From contig WGMG01000005.1 in the NCBI GenBank assembly GCA_016125185.1, forward strand, positions 62,001-126,000: a DNA stretch of 64,000 nucleotides. The letters run 5' to 3'. Under the pieces are notes generated by a model, which had not been told where the DNA came from, made no database searches, and saw nothing but the letters and a program-made list of their open reading frames with translations. Below, piece by piece: positions 1 through 7,898 of this stretch. The position numbers and the translations under genes were made by a program. The stretch is from Armatimonadota bacterium (lineage in GTDB: Bacteria; Armatimonadota; Fimbriimonadia; Fimbriimonadales; Fimbriimonadaceae). The stretch's first letter is position 1, and each line of letters begins with the position of its first letter.

Positions 1-1
1 G

Positions 2-673
2 ACCGACGTCGATGGCGTTGTTCCCAGCGCCTACCAAGACTCGAATACCGGCATCTATTACGATGTCTGGAACCATATCATGCCTTACACCAAGAATCAG
101 GACTTGTTCTATTGCCCCGATCGAACTCAGACGGGATGCAACGGCGATCCTGGCAACGGCGACACGTCTCGGTGTATCGGCTATGGATTCAACTGGGGGC
201 CGCTTCAGATGTTTCGAAATGGAGATTTTGAGGGCGGGCTCATGGATCGCTACCAGGTGGATAACGATTGGCAGGGCGCTATCGGCAGAAACGAGAGCGT
301 GGTGGTGGCACCAGCCAGCATGTTTGCATTCTCGGACACCCACGACCGCACCTGGTACACCAACTCGATGAATACCGGACTGACGACATGGGCGGGCACG
401 ACCAACCATGAATTGGTCCACGGCGGCCGCTTCAACAACGTCTTTTTCGATGGCCACGCCAAGATGGTCCAGTTCAAAGTCGGCTACGCTCGGCTCGTTA
501 CATTCATCCCTGTTCACCTTCTGTTTCCTGCGAACCCAGCCAACGACGGAGATTGGTGTTCGGACCCCGATGAGATGATCAACATTCCCAGCGGCCTGTT
601 TAACGCGACGATGCCGTGCGGCGAAGTGGTCGGAAACTTTCGCGGACGAGTGACCAAATGGGCCCAGGATTAG
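2..673 (+). CDS. Type II secretion-like pseudopilin, H-X9-DG family (5' partial)
   Basis: The reading frame is open at the left window edge, so the start and the N-terminal prepilin segment are missing. The visible 223 residues contain NHIMPYTKNQDLFYCPD, the usual 'L-Pro-Tyr-x-K-x-x-x-x-F-x-CP' block of DUF1559-like pseudopilins. They also contain the H-X9-DG signature: His, nine residues GGRFNNVFF, then Asp-Gly. Family members are exported prepilin-like proteins processed at a type IV/II signal and found in large numbers in Armatimonadota, Planctomycetota and Verrucomicrobiota. The individual substrate or role is not known. The C-terminal 50 residues after the signature (Cys-rich, MPCGEV) are longer than in many members. 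The gene reads away from the defence locus to its right and looks like ordinary host chromosome. Confidence 0.8.
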   Translation, partial: TDVDGVVPSAYQDSNTGIYYDVWNHIMPYTKNQDLFYCPDRTQTGCNGDPGNGDTSRCIGYGFNWGPLQMFRNGDFEGGLMDRYQVDNDWQGAIGRNESVVVAPASMFAFSDTHDRTWYTNSMNTGLTTWAGTTNHELVHGGRFNNVFFDGHAKMVQFKVGYARLVTFIPVHLLFPANPANDGDWCSDPDEMINIPSGLFNATMPCGEVVGNFRGRVTKWAQD

Positions 674-1041
674 CCGGGGCCTTTGGGACTGCGCGAATTT
701 ATTCGCGCGGAACAGGTCGCATCACGAGCGGTGATGCGGGCATTCGAGGGGTCCACACCGGACGTTGAAGTGTGGCGTTGGATTGCCCCTTTGCTCGATG
801 ATCGTTATACGTTAGGAGCCTGCGGGCCACGGAAAAACGAGAGTTGGAGATTCATTGCCTAAGAAGATGCCTAGCAACTGCATTCGGTTTGCTGGCCCAG
901 GGAGTCATTCTCGCGTGATTTGAACAGAATGGACGGCTCACAGCCGTTTGGCTGGGGGTTCAATTCCCCCCGACACAAATCGGGATCATTTTTGAGTGTT
1001 GCTGTACCAAGTGACGCTGGAAAACACCCGTCCGACAGGGA
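674..1041. other. Intergenic region with two perfect hairpins
   Basis: No convincing gene lies here. There are two inverted repeats: GCGCGAA-TTTA-TTCGCGC at 691-708 and CGCATCAC-GAGCG-GTGATGCG at 718-738. Neither is followed by a T-run, so they are only weak terminator candidates for the pseudopilin gene. A tRNA-half-like fold follows at 932-978 and is listed separately. The region also contains the last bases upstream of the convergent SIR2-like gene. Confidence 0.4.
932..978 (+). other. tRNA 3'-half-like fold (possible att remnant)
   Basis: This stretch folds like tRNA positions 27-73. It has a 5-bp stem GACGG/CCGTT with a 7-nt loop CTCACAG (T33 present, anticodon CAC), a 5-nt variable region, a perfect T-stem GGGGG/CCCCC with loop TTCAATT, and 7+1 nt for an acceptor 3' strand. 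No matching D-arm or 5' acceptor strand (TGTGTCG expected) is visible upstream. It is therefore not a functional tRNA as seen. A 3' tRNA fragment is what an integration event leaves behind, but coincidence cannot be excluded and no second copy is found in the window. Confidence 0.25.
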
Positions 1042-1998
1042 TCATTCGATCAATGCACTTGTTTCAATCAAAAAGTTAAGACAATCAAGGCTTCTCAAAT
1101 TGACCCCTTCGGGAAGATCTCGAATCGGCCATACATTTGAAAAGTTTCGACTCTTATCTCGAAGAACGGACATTAGTTTGTTAAGCCGAGACGCGGGTTC
1201 ATTGAAAGCGCTAAAATACCGCGCTGGTACGCCTCCATGGACTGAGCCGGTGAGTCCCAGCAAGTCAAGATTCTCACGGTGATATCCGAACCCGAGAATT
1301 ACTAGCCGTTCGGCAGAGTTCAATTTCTCTTGGATCCTTGAGAGATGGCCAGAATCCACTCTTTTTGCCTCACTAATCGTCAGCAAACTCTCGGAGGTGG
1401 CAAATATATCCCTTGATTGGCCAACATAAGGGCCCTCACCGAATAATCTACCCCCCGCAATAGGATGCCCGCCGGTCGTACCGAACACGTGCAGGACCGG
1501 AATTTGATCAAGCAATAAATTGGCATCTGTTGGCTTACACGATTCATATGCATGGAGATATCTTGAATATAGGAAGTTTTCTAGAGACGTATCGTAGTTG
1601 AAGGTTATCACCGCAAGGTCGTTTTCGAGCACGTCGGGATGGGAAGCTGCACCTTCCGTCATCCTAGACCAAAGGTACTGATACCAATTGCTCTCCCCAC
1701 TCTCAAATCTGCGGACGCTCTCTTCTTCGCAGCGAGTGATAGCGACCACAATTGCGATCTTTGCGATTTCGGCAAAAGTTGGATTCTTCTCTATGAAGAG
1801 GTCTATTGAGTCACTTCCAGATTTTCGTAATCGAGACTGAAGATTCTGCAATCCTTTGGTGTCGGTGTCTACGCCCCTGTTGATGTATGTGTAAGGATCT
1901 AATTCAAGGATATGCTCTACGAGGCTCTTTCCAGATGGGAATCCATACGGGATGCTCGCTCCTGCCCCTAGCACCAAAACAGTCTTGGTCTTAATCAC
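1042..1998 (-). CDS. SIR2-like NADase domain protein (candidate defence effector)
   Basis: Begins at a GTG whose bases overlap the stop of the upstream gene (GTGA), giving 318 aa; a longer reading would overlap that gene by 260 bp. The N-terminus TVLVLGAGASIPYGFPSG (residues 6-23) is the Rossmann nucleotide-binding loop of SIR2_2-type proteins. ITFNYDTSLE (131-140) carries the Asn/Asp pair and VLHVFG (His170) the catalytic-type His. A further Rossmann-like block LVILGFGYH lies nearer the end. Bacterial SIR2-like proteins of this type (Thoeris ThsA, DSR, SIR2-APAZ) deplete NAD+ during phage infection. Here the coupling to a membrane protein, rather than to HerA, TIR or Argonaute, suggests a different sensor. 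The function is inferred from motifs only. Confidence 0.72.
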   Translation of the reverse strand: MIKTKTVLVLGAGASIPYGFPSGKSLVEHILELDPYTYINRGVDTDTKGLQNLQSRLRKSGSDSIDLFIEKNPTFAEIAKIAIVVAITRCEEESVRRFESGESNWYQYLWSRMTEGAASHPDVLENDLAVITFNYDTSLENFLYSRYLHAYESCKPTDANLLLDQIPVLHVFGTTGGHPIAGGRLFGEGPYVGQSRDIFATSESLLTISEAKRVDSGHLSRIQEKLNSAERLVILGFGYHRENLDLLGLTGSVHGGVPARYFSAFNEPASRLNKLMSVLRDKSRNFSNVWPIRDLPEGVNLRSLDCLNFLIETSALIE

Positions 1999-3080
1999 GG
2001 CTTGGAGGGTTCCATTTCCTCTTGCGCCAATGCTAAGTTCTCGCCTACTTCGACCACTGCTCGGGTATCGTCGCGTGCCTGCTTGACATAAACCTGATTT
2101 GCTTGCCAGAAGAAATGCGTCAACACGATCAGCCAGCCCACCAGCATGAACAGAACGTAGGGCGGCTTGGGATAGCTCATGATCTGGTAGACGTCGAAGA
2201 TCGTGACCATCCCGCCAAACCAAGCAATCGGCGCATACCCTGCAACGGCCATCCAAACTGTGTTGGAAATCAGAGTCCGCTTAGTGGCCAGGGCAAAGAA
2301 CTCGTAGCCCAGCCCGAGAACAGACATAAGGACCAGGGCAACCTGGCCCGCAATCGGGACCACGTTTTCGGGACTGCTTAATACGGTGGGTGCGATAGCA
2401 TTGTACGAGATTAGCCAGTTTGGACTTTGAGGTAATGAGCTTGGCACCAAACTCCAACTATTAGGCACCTGTCGTCGCGGTGGATCGTAGATACGACTAT
2501 CTATATCTACTCCAGTCTCGGTCCACTGATCATAAAGCCGATTATTGTCGCTCCATATGATATAGATAGGAACTTTTGAGACATCAAAATAAGTAATACT
2601 TCCCTCGACATAGGCCCCACTTCCGCCAGATCCTTCATCCCTGGATGTACGGTAGATAAGCCAGTTATTTGGTGTCATTTGATGTGAATTTGCACCGTCC
2701 CCGGCGTATGCGCCAGCGTTTACACCTAAAGGCGATTCACCTGTATTCTTTTTGTCGCCGACTAGTGAGACAACAATATCACGGGTTGTCTTTTGGTCGG
2801 AATTTGCGTTGCCTCCGAGATTTACTTTCTTACTTGCCTCGGATCCCTTTAACGGAGCTGATGGTTTAGTATCGTTCGAACTCAAAGGCTTCGAACTAAT
2901 CGGACGCGAGTCGGATTTTTCTGGCACAGCCTTTTCTTGCTCTGGCACCGAATGGCTCTGTAGTTCTTCCTTGATCGACTCGTAAGCCTGCTTAGCGTAT
3001 GGCCATCCGTGCACTCCAACCAGAAATGTCAAAGCGCCTAAAGCACCATAAACAAACGGCGAAAAACGCGGTCTACCCAT
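1995..3080 (-). CDS. Multi-span membrane protein coupled to SIR2-like gene
   Basis: 361 aa. One N-terminal membrane helix (about residues 8-25) is followed by a Ser/Lys/Asn-rich spacer (40-120) and a folded segment of about 100 residues (about 125-225). Three further hydrophobic helices lie near 235-257, 265-290 and 300-322, then a polar C-tail. The stop overlaps the GTG start of the SIR2-like gene by 4 nt, which indicates translational coupling and roughly equal expression. I do not recognise a named family. The topology suggests a membrane sensor or anchor for the NADase. In known defence pairs the membrane partner either senses infection or is the pore. Here the SIR2 domain already supplies a likely effector activity, so a sensing role is the simpler inference. 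Confidence 0.7.
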   Translation of the reverse strand: MGRPRFSPFVYGALGALTFLVGVHGWPYAKQAYESIKEELQSHSVPEQEKAVPEKSDSRPISSKPLSSNDTKPSAPLKGSEASKKVNLGGNANSDQKTTRDIVVSLVGDKKNTGESPLGVNAGAYAGDGANSHQMTPNNWLIYRTSRDEGSGGSGAYVEGSITYFDVSKVPIYIIWSDNNRLYDQWTETGVDIDSRIYDPPRRQVPNSWSLVPSSLPQSPNWLISYNAIAPTVLSSPENVVPIAGQVALVLMSVLGLGYEFFALATKRTLISNTVWMAVAGYAPIAWFGGMVTIFDVYQIMSYPKPPYVLFMLVGWLIVLTHFFWQANQVYVKQARDDTRAVVEVGENLALAQEEMEPSKP

Positions 3081-3316
3081 CTCAATTCCTACAAATCGAA
3101 TTCAAATCCACGACAGGATGTCGCCTAGACTATTCTATCAGGTTTCAAATTTGAGTGTGCCGGATTTGGTAACAGCGAAGTGTAGGATAGTTTCCACTGA
3201 CCGTGACGAACAACAGGGCCTAAAATCTTAGGTTCTCATGGGTAGGACCGTGACGGCCATGCCAAATTCCTCGTGCCAAGCAGGGAGGTACATCGATTGG
3301 AACGGGATAACGAACC
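3081..3316. other. Divergent intergenic region
   Basis: Separates the leftward membrane/SIR2-like pair from the rightward AlbA_2 gene. I see no open frame of note and no strong minus-strand promoter. The rightward promoter lies at its right end and is listed separately. Confidence 0.4.
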
Positions 3317-3345
3317 TTGACAAGAGAAGTGTCGTAAGCTGATAG
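3317..3345 (+). promoter_or_regulatory. Promoter for AlbA_2 gene
   Basis: TTGACA at 3317-3322, 17-nt spacer, TGATAG at 3340-3345. The ATG begins 7 nt after the -10 box, which implies a leaderless or nearly leaderless mRNA. An AGGAG at 3344-3348 overlaps the -10 and would lie upstream of the transcript start. Confidence 0.5.
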
Positions 3346-3352
3346 GAGAATA

Positions 3353-4393
3353 ATGATTGCGGACCTGTCTGAACTTCGACGGCGATTCATGGGACCTGAT
3401 GCGGCAAGTGAGATCATGAAGGCGGTCGCCAACAACATTGGCGAATCGGCGAATCTGGAGTTCAAGCAACTCAACGACAAGGGGATGACTGTGCAAGATG
3501 GTTCCTTCCCAAAGGACCTTCGAGTTCATCTCGCGGAGAATGTCAGCGCTTTCGCCAATCAAGCTGGCGGCATTATTGTTTGGGGTGTAGAGTGCAGGAA
3601 GAACCAGCCGATGGCCGCTTGGCCGTTTCCTCACTGTGAGAAAGTTCGGGACGTAATCAATGACGTTTCTCTCAACATCGTCGAACCAGCAACCGAAATC
3701 GAAACCACTGCGGTTCCGTTGGAAAACGGGGTCGGATTTGCAGTTACGTATGTGCCTCCCGCCAAGGTTAAACCGGTTATGTGCACGTTTAATGGCGATA
3801 AACGTTACTACTGGCGCAACGGGGAGAGTGCGATCGCAATGGATCATGGCTTGGTCAGAGCCCTGATGTTGGCCACCGCCCGACCAGAGCTTGAACTTCG
3901 AACCACAAAAACCGACGTCATCTTTGAAGGCCTTAGCACAAAGAGCCCCGATCCATCTTATCGAGTCACCATCGAATATACGATCCTCAATGTCGGTCAA
4001 GTGCTCGTATCCGAATTTGCGGTCGTGCTAACTTCGTGCCCGAATGGTACTCGGTTCTCGACAGATGGCAACCTTGCCAGGAAGACTGGACAGACTTCTT
4101 TGGATGATGACAACATGATGATCGATGGCTCGGTGATCGTGCATTCGAGTCCCGATCTTAAGCTCTTTCCAAAGTCTGGGATTCGCTTTGTCTCTATCAA
4201 GTTTCACACAAACAATCTCGAGGGTAAACACGAATTTCGCGGCTTGATCGTTGCCAAGGACGCTTCGGTGCCATTTGAATTTTCCGTTGATATGTCGAGC
4301 ATCAGTGGACGCGAACAGGCTCTACAGAAGTACCGCGAAGCGTTAAGTCAAAGACAGCTTGGGAGTCCTCCTAGGACCTCGCGATTTATTTAG
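3353..4393 (+). CDS. AlbA_2 (Schlafen-like) DNA/RNA-binding domain protein
   Basis: 346 aa. Residues about 30-75 read ES-x-x-LEFKQL ... LAENVSAFANQAGGIIVWGVE, the hallmark of the AlbA_2/Schlafen-AlbA fold (formerly called divergent AAA). The block near 150 (YYWRNGESAIAMDHG) matches the family's 'Y-R-x-G-x-S' segment. The remaining half is a beta-rich domain of unknown role with no HTH-ATPase tail. AlbA_2 proteins bind nucleic acid and occur both as regulators and as parts of phage-defence loci. Here the gene is divergent from the SIR2-like pair, so it could be its regulator or a separate defence gene. It ends just before the convergent terminator that closes the prophage transcript. Confidence 0.72.
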   Translation: MIADLSELRRRFMGPDAASEIMKAVANNIGESANLEFKQLNDKGMTVQDGSFPKDLRVHLAENVSAFANQAGGIIVWGVECRKNQPMAAWPFPHCEKVRDVINDVSLNIVEPATEIETTAVPLENGVGFAVTYVPPAKVKPVMCTFNGDKRYYWRNGESAIAMDHGLVRALMLATARPELELRTTKTDVIFEGLSTKSPDPSYRVTIEYTILNVGQVLVSEFAVVLTSCPNGTRFSTDGNLARKTGQTSLDDDNMMIDGSVIVHSSPDLKLFPKSGIRFVSIKFHTNNLEGKHEFRGLIVAKDASVPFEFSVDMSSISGREQALQKYREALSQRQLGSPPRTSRFI

Positions 4394-4404
4394 GGCGCAG
4401 GCAC

Positions 4405-4432
4405 AAAAAAGCCGCCCCTCCAGAGAGGGGCG
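4405..4432 (-). terminator. Rho-independent terminator at left end of prophage transcript
   Basis: Stem CGCCCCTC/GAGGGGCG (4413-4420 and 4425-4432) with loop CAGA. Read on the minus strand it is followed by six T (4405-4410 as A on the plus strand). It lies 33 bp after the stop of the leftmost prophage gene and marks the end of the long leftward transcript. Confidence 0.8.
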
Positions 4433-4465
4433 AGTTGTAGTTGGTCCTTAGCAAGCGTCAAAAAA

Positions 4466-5557
4466 TCACTTCGCTACGCGATTCTCGATGGCCATGATCG
4501 ATGGGCCCCAGGGACCAAACCGCGATCCGGGGTCGGTGATGCTCGGCGAGTCGGGCAAAAGTCCCCACACGCAGATGCGCCACCGCTTTGATCGCATCAG
4601 GTCGACCGTCAAGCGTCGGTACGGCGTGAGGTCGGCATCGAGCGGAAGGCGACCACATCCGTACGGCGTGACGTACACCTCGGAGGCGAGAACCGGCTTG
4701 CCCGCATAGCCCGGCATGTGCGACACCAGGAAATCGATGCGGTCGAGGCACGACGAGAAGCCAGTCTTTGCCTGGTCGAAACTGGTCGCATACGACGCGG
4801 TGAAGAGGGCGTGAATCTGGACCACGCCGCAGTCCGACAGCCAATCCGATTCCTTCGGCGGGATAGCCGAAAGCAGGGCTGGCGCCTCGCGAGATTCCCG
4901 AAAAGCGGACAGCGCGGGGGTGGCAATCCGGCTCGTCGGGATACCTAGCGAGCGGAGCATCGTCGTCTCGAGCTTTAGGAGCTTATGCAGCCGAGGGTCC
5001 CATTCGCCGAACTGCGTCGAGCTCGACCCACCCGGCTTGACTGGCATCGGAGGATTGAGCGCCAGGCCGTCCGGCTCGTTCCAAATCTCCCACGTCGGCA
5101 ACTCGCAACCGCTCGATCGCAGGGCGTCCTCGACGTGCTGGACATACTGCTTTTCGACCTCGATCAGCTTTGGCCAGACGGATGCGTCCGGCATCCACCA
5201 GTCCGCCCCGGCATGCCACAGCGACGAAGGATGCGGGCACAGCGCCACCGGCCAGATGGACCGGAACTTGTGCGTCCGGATAACCGAAACGAAGGCATCG
5301 ACGCTTCGATAATCGAACGGCTGCGCAGGGTCCCAGTCGCATTCGTGCAACGCCGGATTCACGCGTACCTCGCCGCCGGAGGCGATGAACGATGCCGCAT
5401 CGACAACGGCAGGAAAATCTTGGGCGACGTGAGCGGGCCGGATAACGCCGAGGTTCCCCCCGACCGGAGCTCGCAAGCTAGAAACAGAACTCGGCGTTTG
5501 GGATGCCGATCCCACCGCAGCAAGGACGAGGACGAGGAGAAAGGTGAAGCGTTTCAT
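4466..5557 (-). CDS. Secreted clan-A glycoside hydrolase-like protein (GH39/GH5-like)
   Basis: The ATG at 5557 is chosen because it starts a classical signal peptide (MKRFTFLLVLVLAAVGSAS), giving 363 aa; an in-frame ATG 60 bp upstream would bury it. WEIWNEPDG near residue 180 carries the Asn-Glu acid/base pair typical of clan GH-A (beta/alpha)8 glycosidases. VLASEVYVTPYG, about 130 residues later, can supply the nucleophile Glu. The enzyme probably cleaves an extracellular or surface polysaccharide. It is the last gene of the prophage tail-fibre segment. A decayed second copy of its 5' end lies at 7715-7895, so it belongs to a duplicated fibre cassette. The exact family and substrate are unknown. 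Confidence 0.6.
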   Translation of the reverse strand: MKRFTFLLVLVLAAVGSASQTPSSVSSLRAPVGGNLGVIRPAHVAQDFPAVVDAASFIASGGEVRVNPALHECDWDPAQPFDYRSVDAFVSVIRTHKFRSIWPVALCPHPSSLWHAGADWWMPDASVWPKLIEVEKQYVQHVEDALRSSGCELPTWEIWNEPDGLALNPPMPVKPGGSSSTQFGEWDPRLHKLLKLETTMLRSLGIPTSRIATPALSAFRESREAPALLSAIPPKESDWLSDCGVVQIHALFTASYATSFDQAKTGFSSCLDRIDFLVSHMPGYAGKPVLASEVYVTPYGCGRLPLDADLTPYRRLTVDLMRSKRWRICVWGLLPDSPSITDPGSRFGPWGPSIMAIENRVAK

Positions 5558-5695
5558 GGATAGAGCGTTTGGATTTGTTGGTGAAACCCGTCCCCAAATG
5601 CTTGGAATGTTGCTCATTTTCGGCTCATTGGTCGCAGTTATTGCGTTTCTTGGTTGGGTTCCTTTTCTCGTTATCCTAAGTCACTGGGTTCTTAG

Positions 5696-7351
5696 TCACT
5701 GGGTCCTTGTGAAGTAGGGAATGGACTCGGTAGCGTCGATCCTCTGCTTCAGTAAGGCGCCAAGATAGGCTTGGCCTACGGTGTTGGGGTGCAACTGATC
5801 GCCGCTCGTGTTCCCTTCAATCGAATAGGCTGTACCCGACAGGACAGAAGAGGCAAACGTGGCGAAGGTGAGCTGCGTACGAGTATTGGATGAAATCAGC
5901 TTCTTGGTACCGCCGATGTTGACGAAAGAGTTGGTCCATTGATTTCGTTGCCACGTGGCCCCCGAATCGTTGAGGGTCGTCATGCTTCCGCTGCTGGTTG
6001 TGGTTCCGCTGTATTGGGTTCCCAGGTCTGGGAAAACCTTGGTTCCCTCTTGAAGGTCCCAAATACCGTGGATCCAACCATTGGACAGAGCGGTGTCCAT
6101 GTCTGCATACTTCGCATCGAGGCCGCCCGAGCTGTAGGCGGTTGTCGTCCCATCCTCCTTCACGCCGCCGTTCGGCACCTTGATTCCGTAGACCTTGATC
6201 TTAGGATTCGACGCCCGCGCCGTGGAAGAAAAGTTGTAGTAGCAGCCGATCAGCGTCGATTCAGTATCGTTATTCGGGTCATAGACGGTCGTGATGTCGA
6301 ACCACTTCAGGAGCTTCGAGATCGTCGCCTTTTGGAGCGCCACATCCTCGGTGTTGGTAATCCAGTCGGGACTCGTTCCGGACATCGCCCAAAGGTTCAT
6401 TGCGGCCGACGCACCCACTCCGAAGTTGAGGACCGCCACCTGCGTGGTCAGAGATTGAGCATAGGCGGACGGGAAGCCAAGTTGGTCGTAGTTCGCTGGG
6501 GAATTGTTGGCAGGGTTTACGCCGCCCCATTGCTTGCTGACCGCCCCATCGCCGTCGAGGATCGACGTTCCAAAGAACACCATCGCTTTTTGACCATCCA
6601 TCGGGATACCGATGAATCCAAGACAGGACGGGAGCGACGTATCGCCCGACCCCCAGTGGTCAACGCCGCTGTTATAGCTCGAAATACCGCTCGTGGCGAT
6701 AAGCGTTTTTGCCGCCGAGTAGCTCGACGCTTCGGCGTACTGATTGTTCCACGGATAGTTGTATTCGGATATCGTTACAACCCCCAACGAATCCGTTGCA
6801 GAGCCCTTACTGTAGGCCGTACGAATCCAGGGCCACAAGGCGCGGTCGGTCCACTCGAAGTAGTCGAGGCCGAACGCAGAAGCGTAGATGAAGTCACCAA
6901 CGAGCAAGTCTCCGGGACGTAAAATCCCGTCCGTCGTCCCGCCAAATGTTCCCGTTTGAACGCTTCCGCCAGTATTTGGACACGTATAATCTGCCGGGCT
7001 CAAGGTTCCATTCGCAAGTTCTAAAGCAAAGGCAATGGTGCATTTTGGCGTGCTGTTCCCTACTGGGCTTCTGGTCGCGTACTGCTTGCCACCAAAGTAG
7101 ACGGGCGCAAGCGCAAGCCACCGTCCGCCAGCAATTCGGGCCTTGACTCGAGTCGAAAAATACTGCTTTGTGGTCGTAGCTCCGGTGTCGTCAGCGAGGT
7201 ATTCACCCTGAGAAGCCCAAATGCAACGAGGCGATGTATCGAAGGCATTCAGGAAAGCCGGATAAGCGAAACCAGCGGGATATTCGGAACCCTTGCGCGT
7301 GGGCCCGCTGACGCTCCCGGACGTTTGGTTTGGCCCGGATACGCGGCTCAT
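5696..7351 (-). CDS. Phage tail fibre/receptor-binding protein with SGNH hydrolase domain
   Basis: 551 aa from the ATG at 7351, which overlaps the upstream stop by one base (TGATG). The N-terminus MSRVSGPNQTSGSVSGPT is nearly the same as that of the paralogue at 7899-9377 and is probably a virion attachment peptide. SGNH features: block I FFGTSILDG, block II NFGVGASAAM, and a C-terminal DQLHPNTVGQAYLG (Asp-x-x-His, block V). Such esterase domains in phage fibres deacetylate host surface glycans during adsorption. Block I has Thr in place of Asp before the nucleophile Ser (GTS rather than GDS), a substitution found in some family members. It lies between the glycosidase and a small paired protein, in the duplicated cassette order. 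Confidence 0.65.
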   Translation of the reverse strand: MSRVSGPNQTSGSVSGPTRKGSEYPAGFAYPAFLNAFDTSPRCIWASQGEYLADDTGATTTKQYFSTRVKARIAGGRWLALAPVYFGGKQYATRSPVGNSTPKCTIAFALELANGTLSPADYTCPNTGGSVQTGTFGGTTDGILRPGDLLVGDFIYASAFGLDYFEWTDRALWPWIRTAYSKGSATDSLGVVTISEYNYPWNNQYAEASSYSAAKTLIATSGISSYNSGVDHWGSGDTSLPSCLGFIGIPMDGQKAMVFFGTSILDGDGAVSKQWGGVNPANNSPANYDQLGFPSAYAQSLTTQVAVLNFGVGASAAMNLWAMSGTSPDWITNTEDVALQKATISKLLKWFDITTVYDPNNDTESTLIGCYYNFSSTARASNPKIKVYGIKVPNGGVKEDGTTTAYSSGGLDAKYADMDTALSNGWIHGIWDLQEGTKVFPDLGTQYSGTTTSSGSMTTLNDSGATWQRNQWTNSFVNIGGTKKLISSNTRTQLTFATFASSVLSGTAYSIEGNTSGDQLHPNTVGQAYLGALLKQRIDATESIPYFTRTQ

Positions 7352-7647
7352 CAGTTCTGAATTTCCTTGGCGTCGCCGACGCCGGTTCCCGACGACATCC
7401 ACCAGTACACGTCGTAGGAGGTATTCCATCGGGCGTCGCCCTCGAAGGTTTGACTGGCCGAAAGCTCGGTGTCCGGTCGAATCGGCGCGGTGGTGCCAAC
7501 TGGCACACGGGCAAGGCAGAGGATTCCAGCATTGGAACTGTCGGCGTGGACTTCGATACCGACCCTGGCTGAAGATGACGCCCAAATCTTGGTCGGAGTC
7601 GTCGTCAGCGAGACGTTTGAGACTTTTGTTGCTTCGATGGTTGTCAT
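7351..7647 (-). CDS. Small beta-rich fibre-cassette protein (paralogue 1)
   Basis: 98 aa, Thr/Ser-rich and free of charged clusters. It is clearly a paralogue of the protein at 9377-9685: both share 'TKxWASxSxRVGIxxHA', 'VPxGxxAP' and a C-terminal 'EIQN/EVQN'. Each copy is fused by a TGATG overlap to a downstream SGNH protein, so the two are translated together. The length and composition suit a small virion-decoration or fibre-chaperone subunit. No named family is recognised. Confidence 0.6.
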   Translation of the reverse strand: MTTIEATKVSNVSLTTTPTKIWASSSARVGIEVHADSSNAGILCLARVPVGTTAPIRPDTELSASQTFEGDARWNTSYDVYWWMSSGTGVGDAKEIQN

Positions 7648-7714
7648 GTTGAATGGCCTATTTGAAAGTTAGCTCCCTGGACGATGCCGTGAGGGTGATG
7701 CTGGAGCGAGGATG

Positions 7715-7895
7715 GGTGGGACGCAAGGTCGTCGCATCGACGACGGCTGGGAAATATTGGGCGACCTTGGAGGGGAGGACGACGCGGGCAAACGCTATAA
7801 ATCCGGGCTAGAGAGTCGAATTGAGGCATGGTCAAGGTGCGGGCCCAACCAAGCGCTCTAAGGACGACAAAAAGAACAAATGGAAGTCGTTTCAC
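7715..7895 (-). pseudogene. Decayed 5' fragment of the secreted glycosidase gene
   Basis: Starts MKRLPFVLFVVLRALGWA, resembling the signal peptide of the gene at 4466-5557. Downstream the DNA tracks that gene (for example GCATCGACGACGG then TTGGGCGAC against GCATCGACAACGG then TTGGGCGAC) but in shifted frames, and similarity is lost after about 180 bp. The fragment sits between the two SGNH cassettes in the position the glycosidase holds in the other copy. It is therefore a remnant of a tandem duplication. Confidence 0.6.
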
Positions 7896-7898
7896 GAC

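Noticed and set aside
680-985. tmRNA gene
   Set aside because: A T-arm and a short open frame ending in TAA are present, but there is no matching 5' acceptor strand, no GG-TTCGAC-type motif and no ALAA-like tag.
920-1282. 120-codon plus-strand open frame opposite the SIR2-like gene
   Set aside because: It starts inside the tRNA-like fold and is antisense to a clear gene, with Ser/Arg-rich shadow composition.
2000-2256. N-terminal 86-residue extension of the SIR2-like protein
   Set aside because: It would overlap the membrane-protein gene by 260 bp in another frame and has a shadow-like composition. The GTG overlapping that gene's stop is the better start.
7352-7585. 78-residue N-terminal extension of the first SGNH fibre protein
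   Set aside because: This part is an Arg-rich shadow of the small paralogue gene. The MSRVSGP start matches the second copy exactly.
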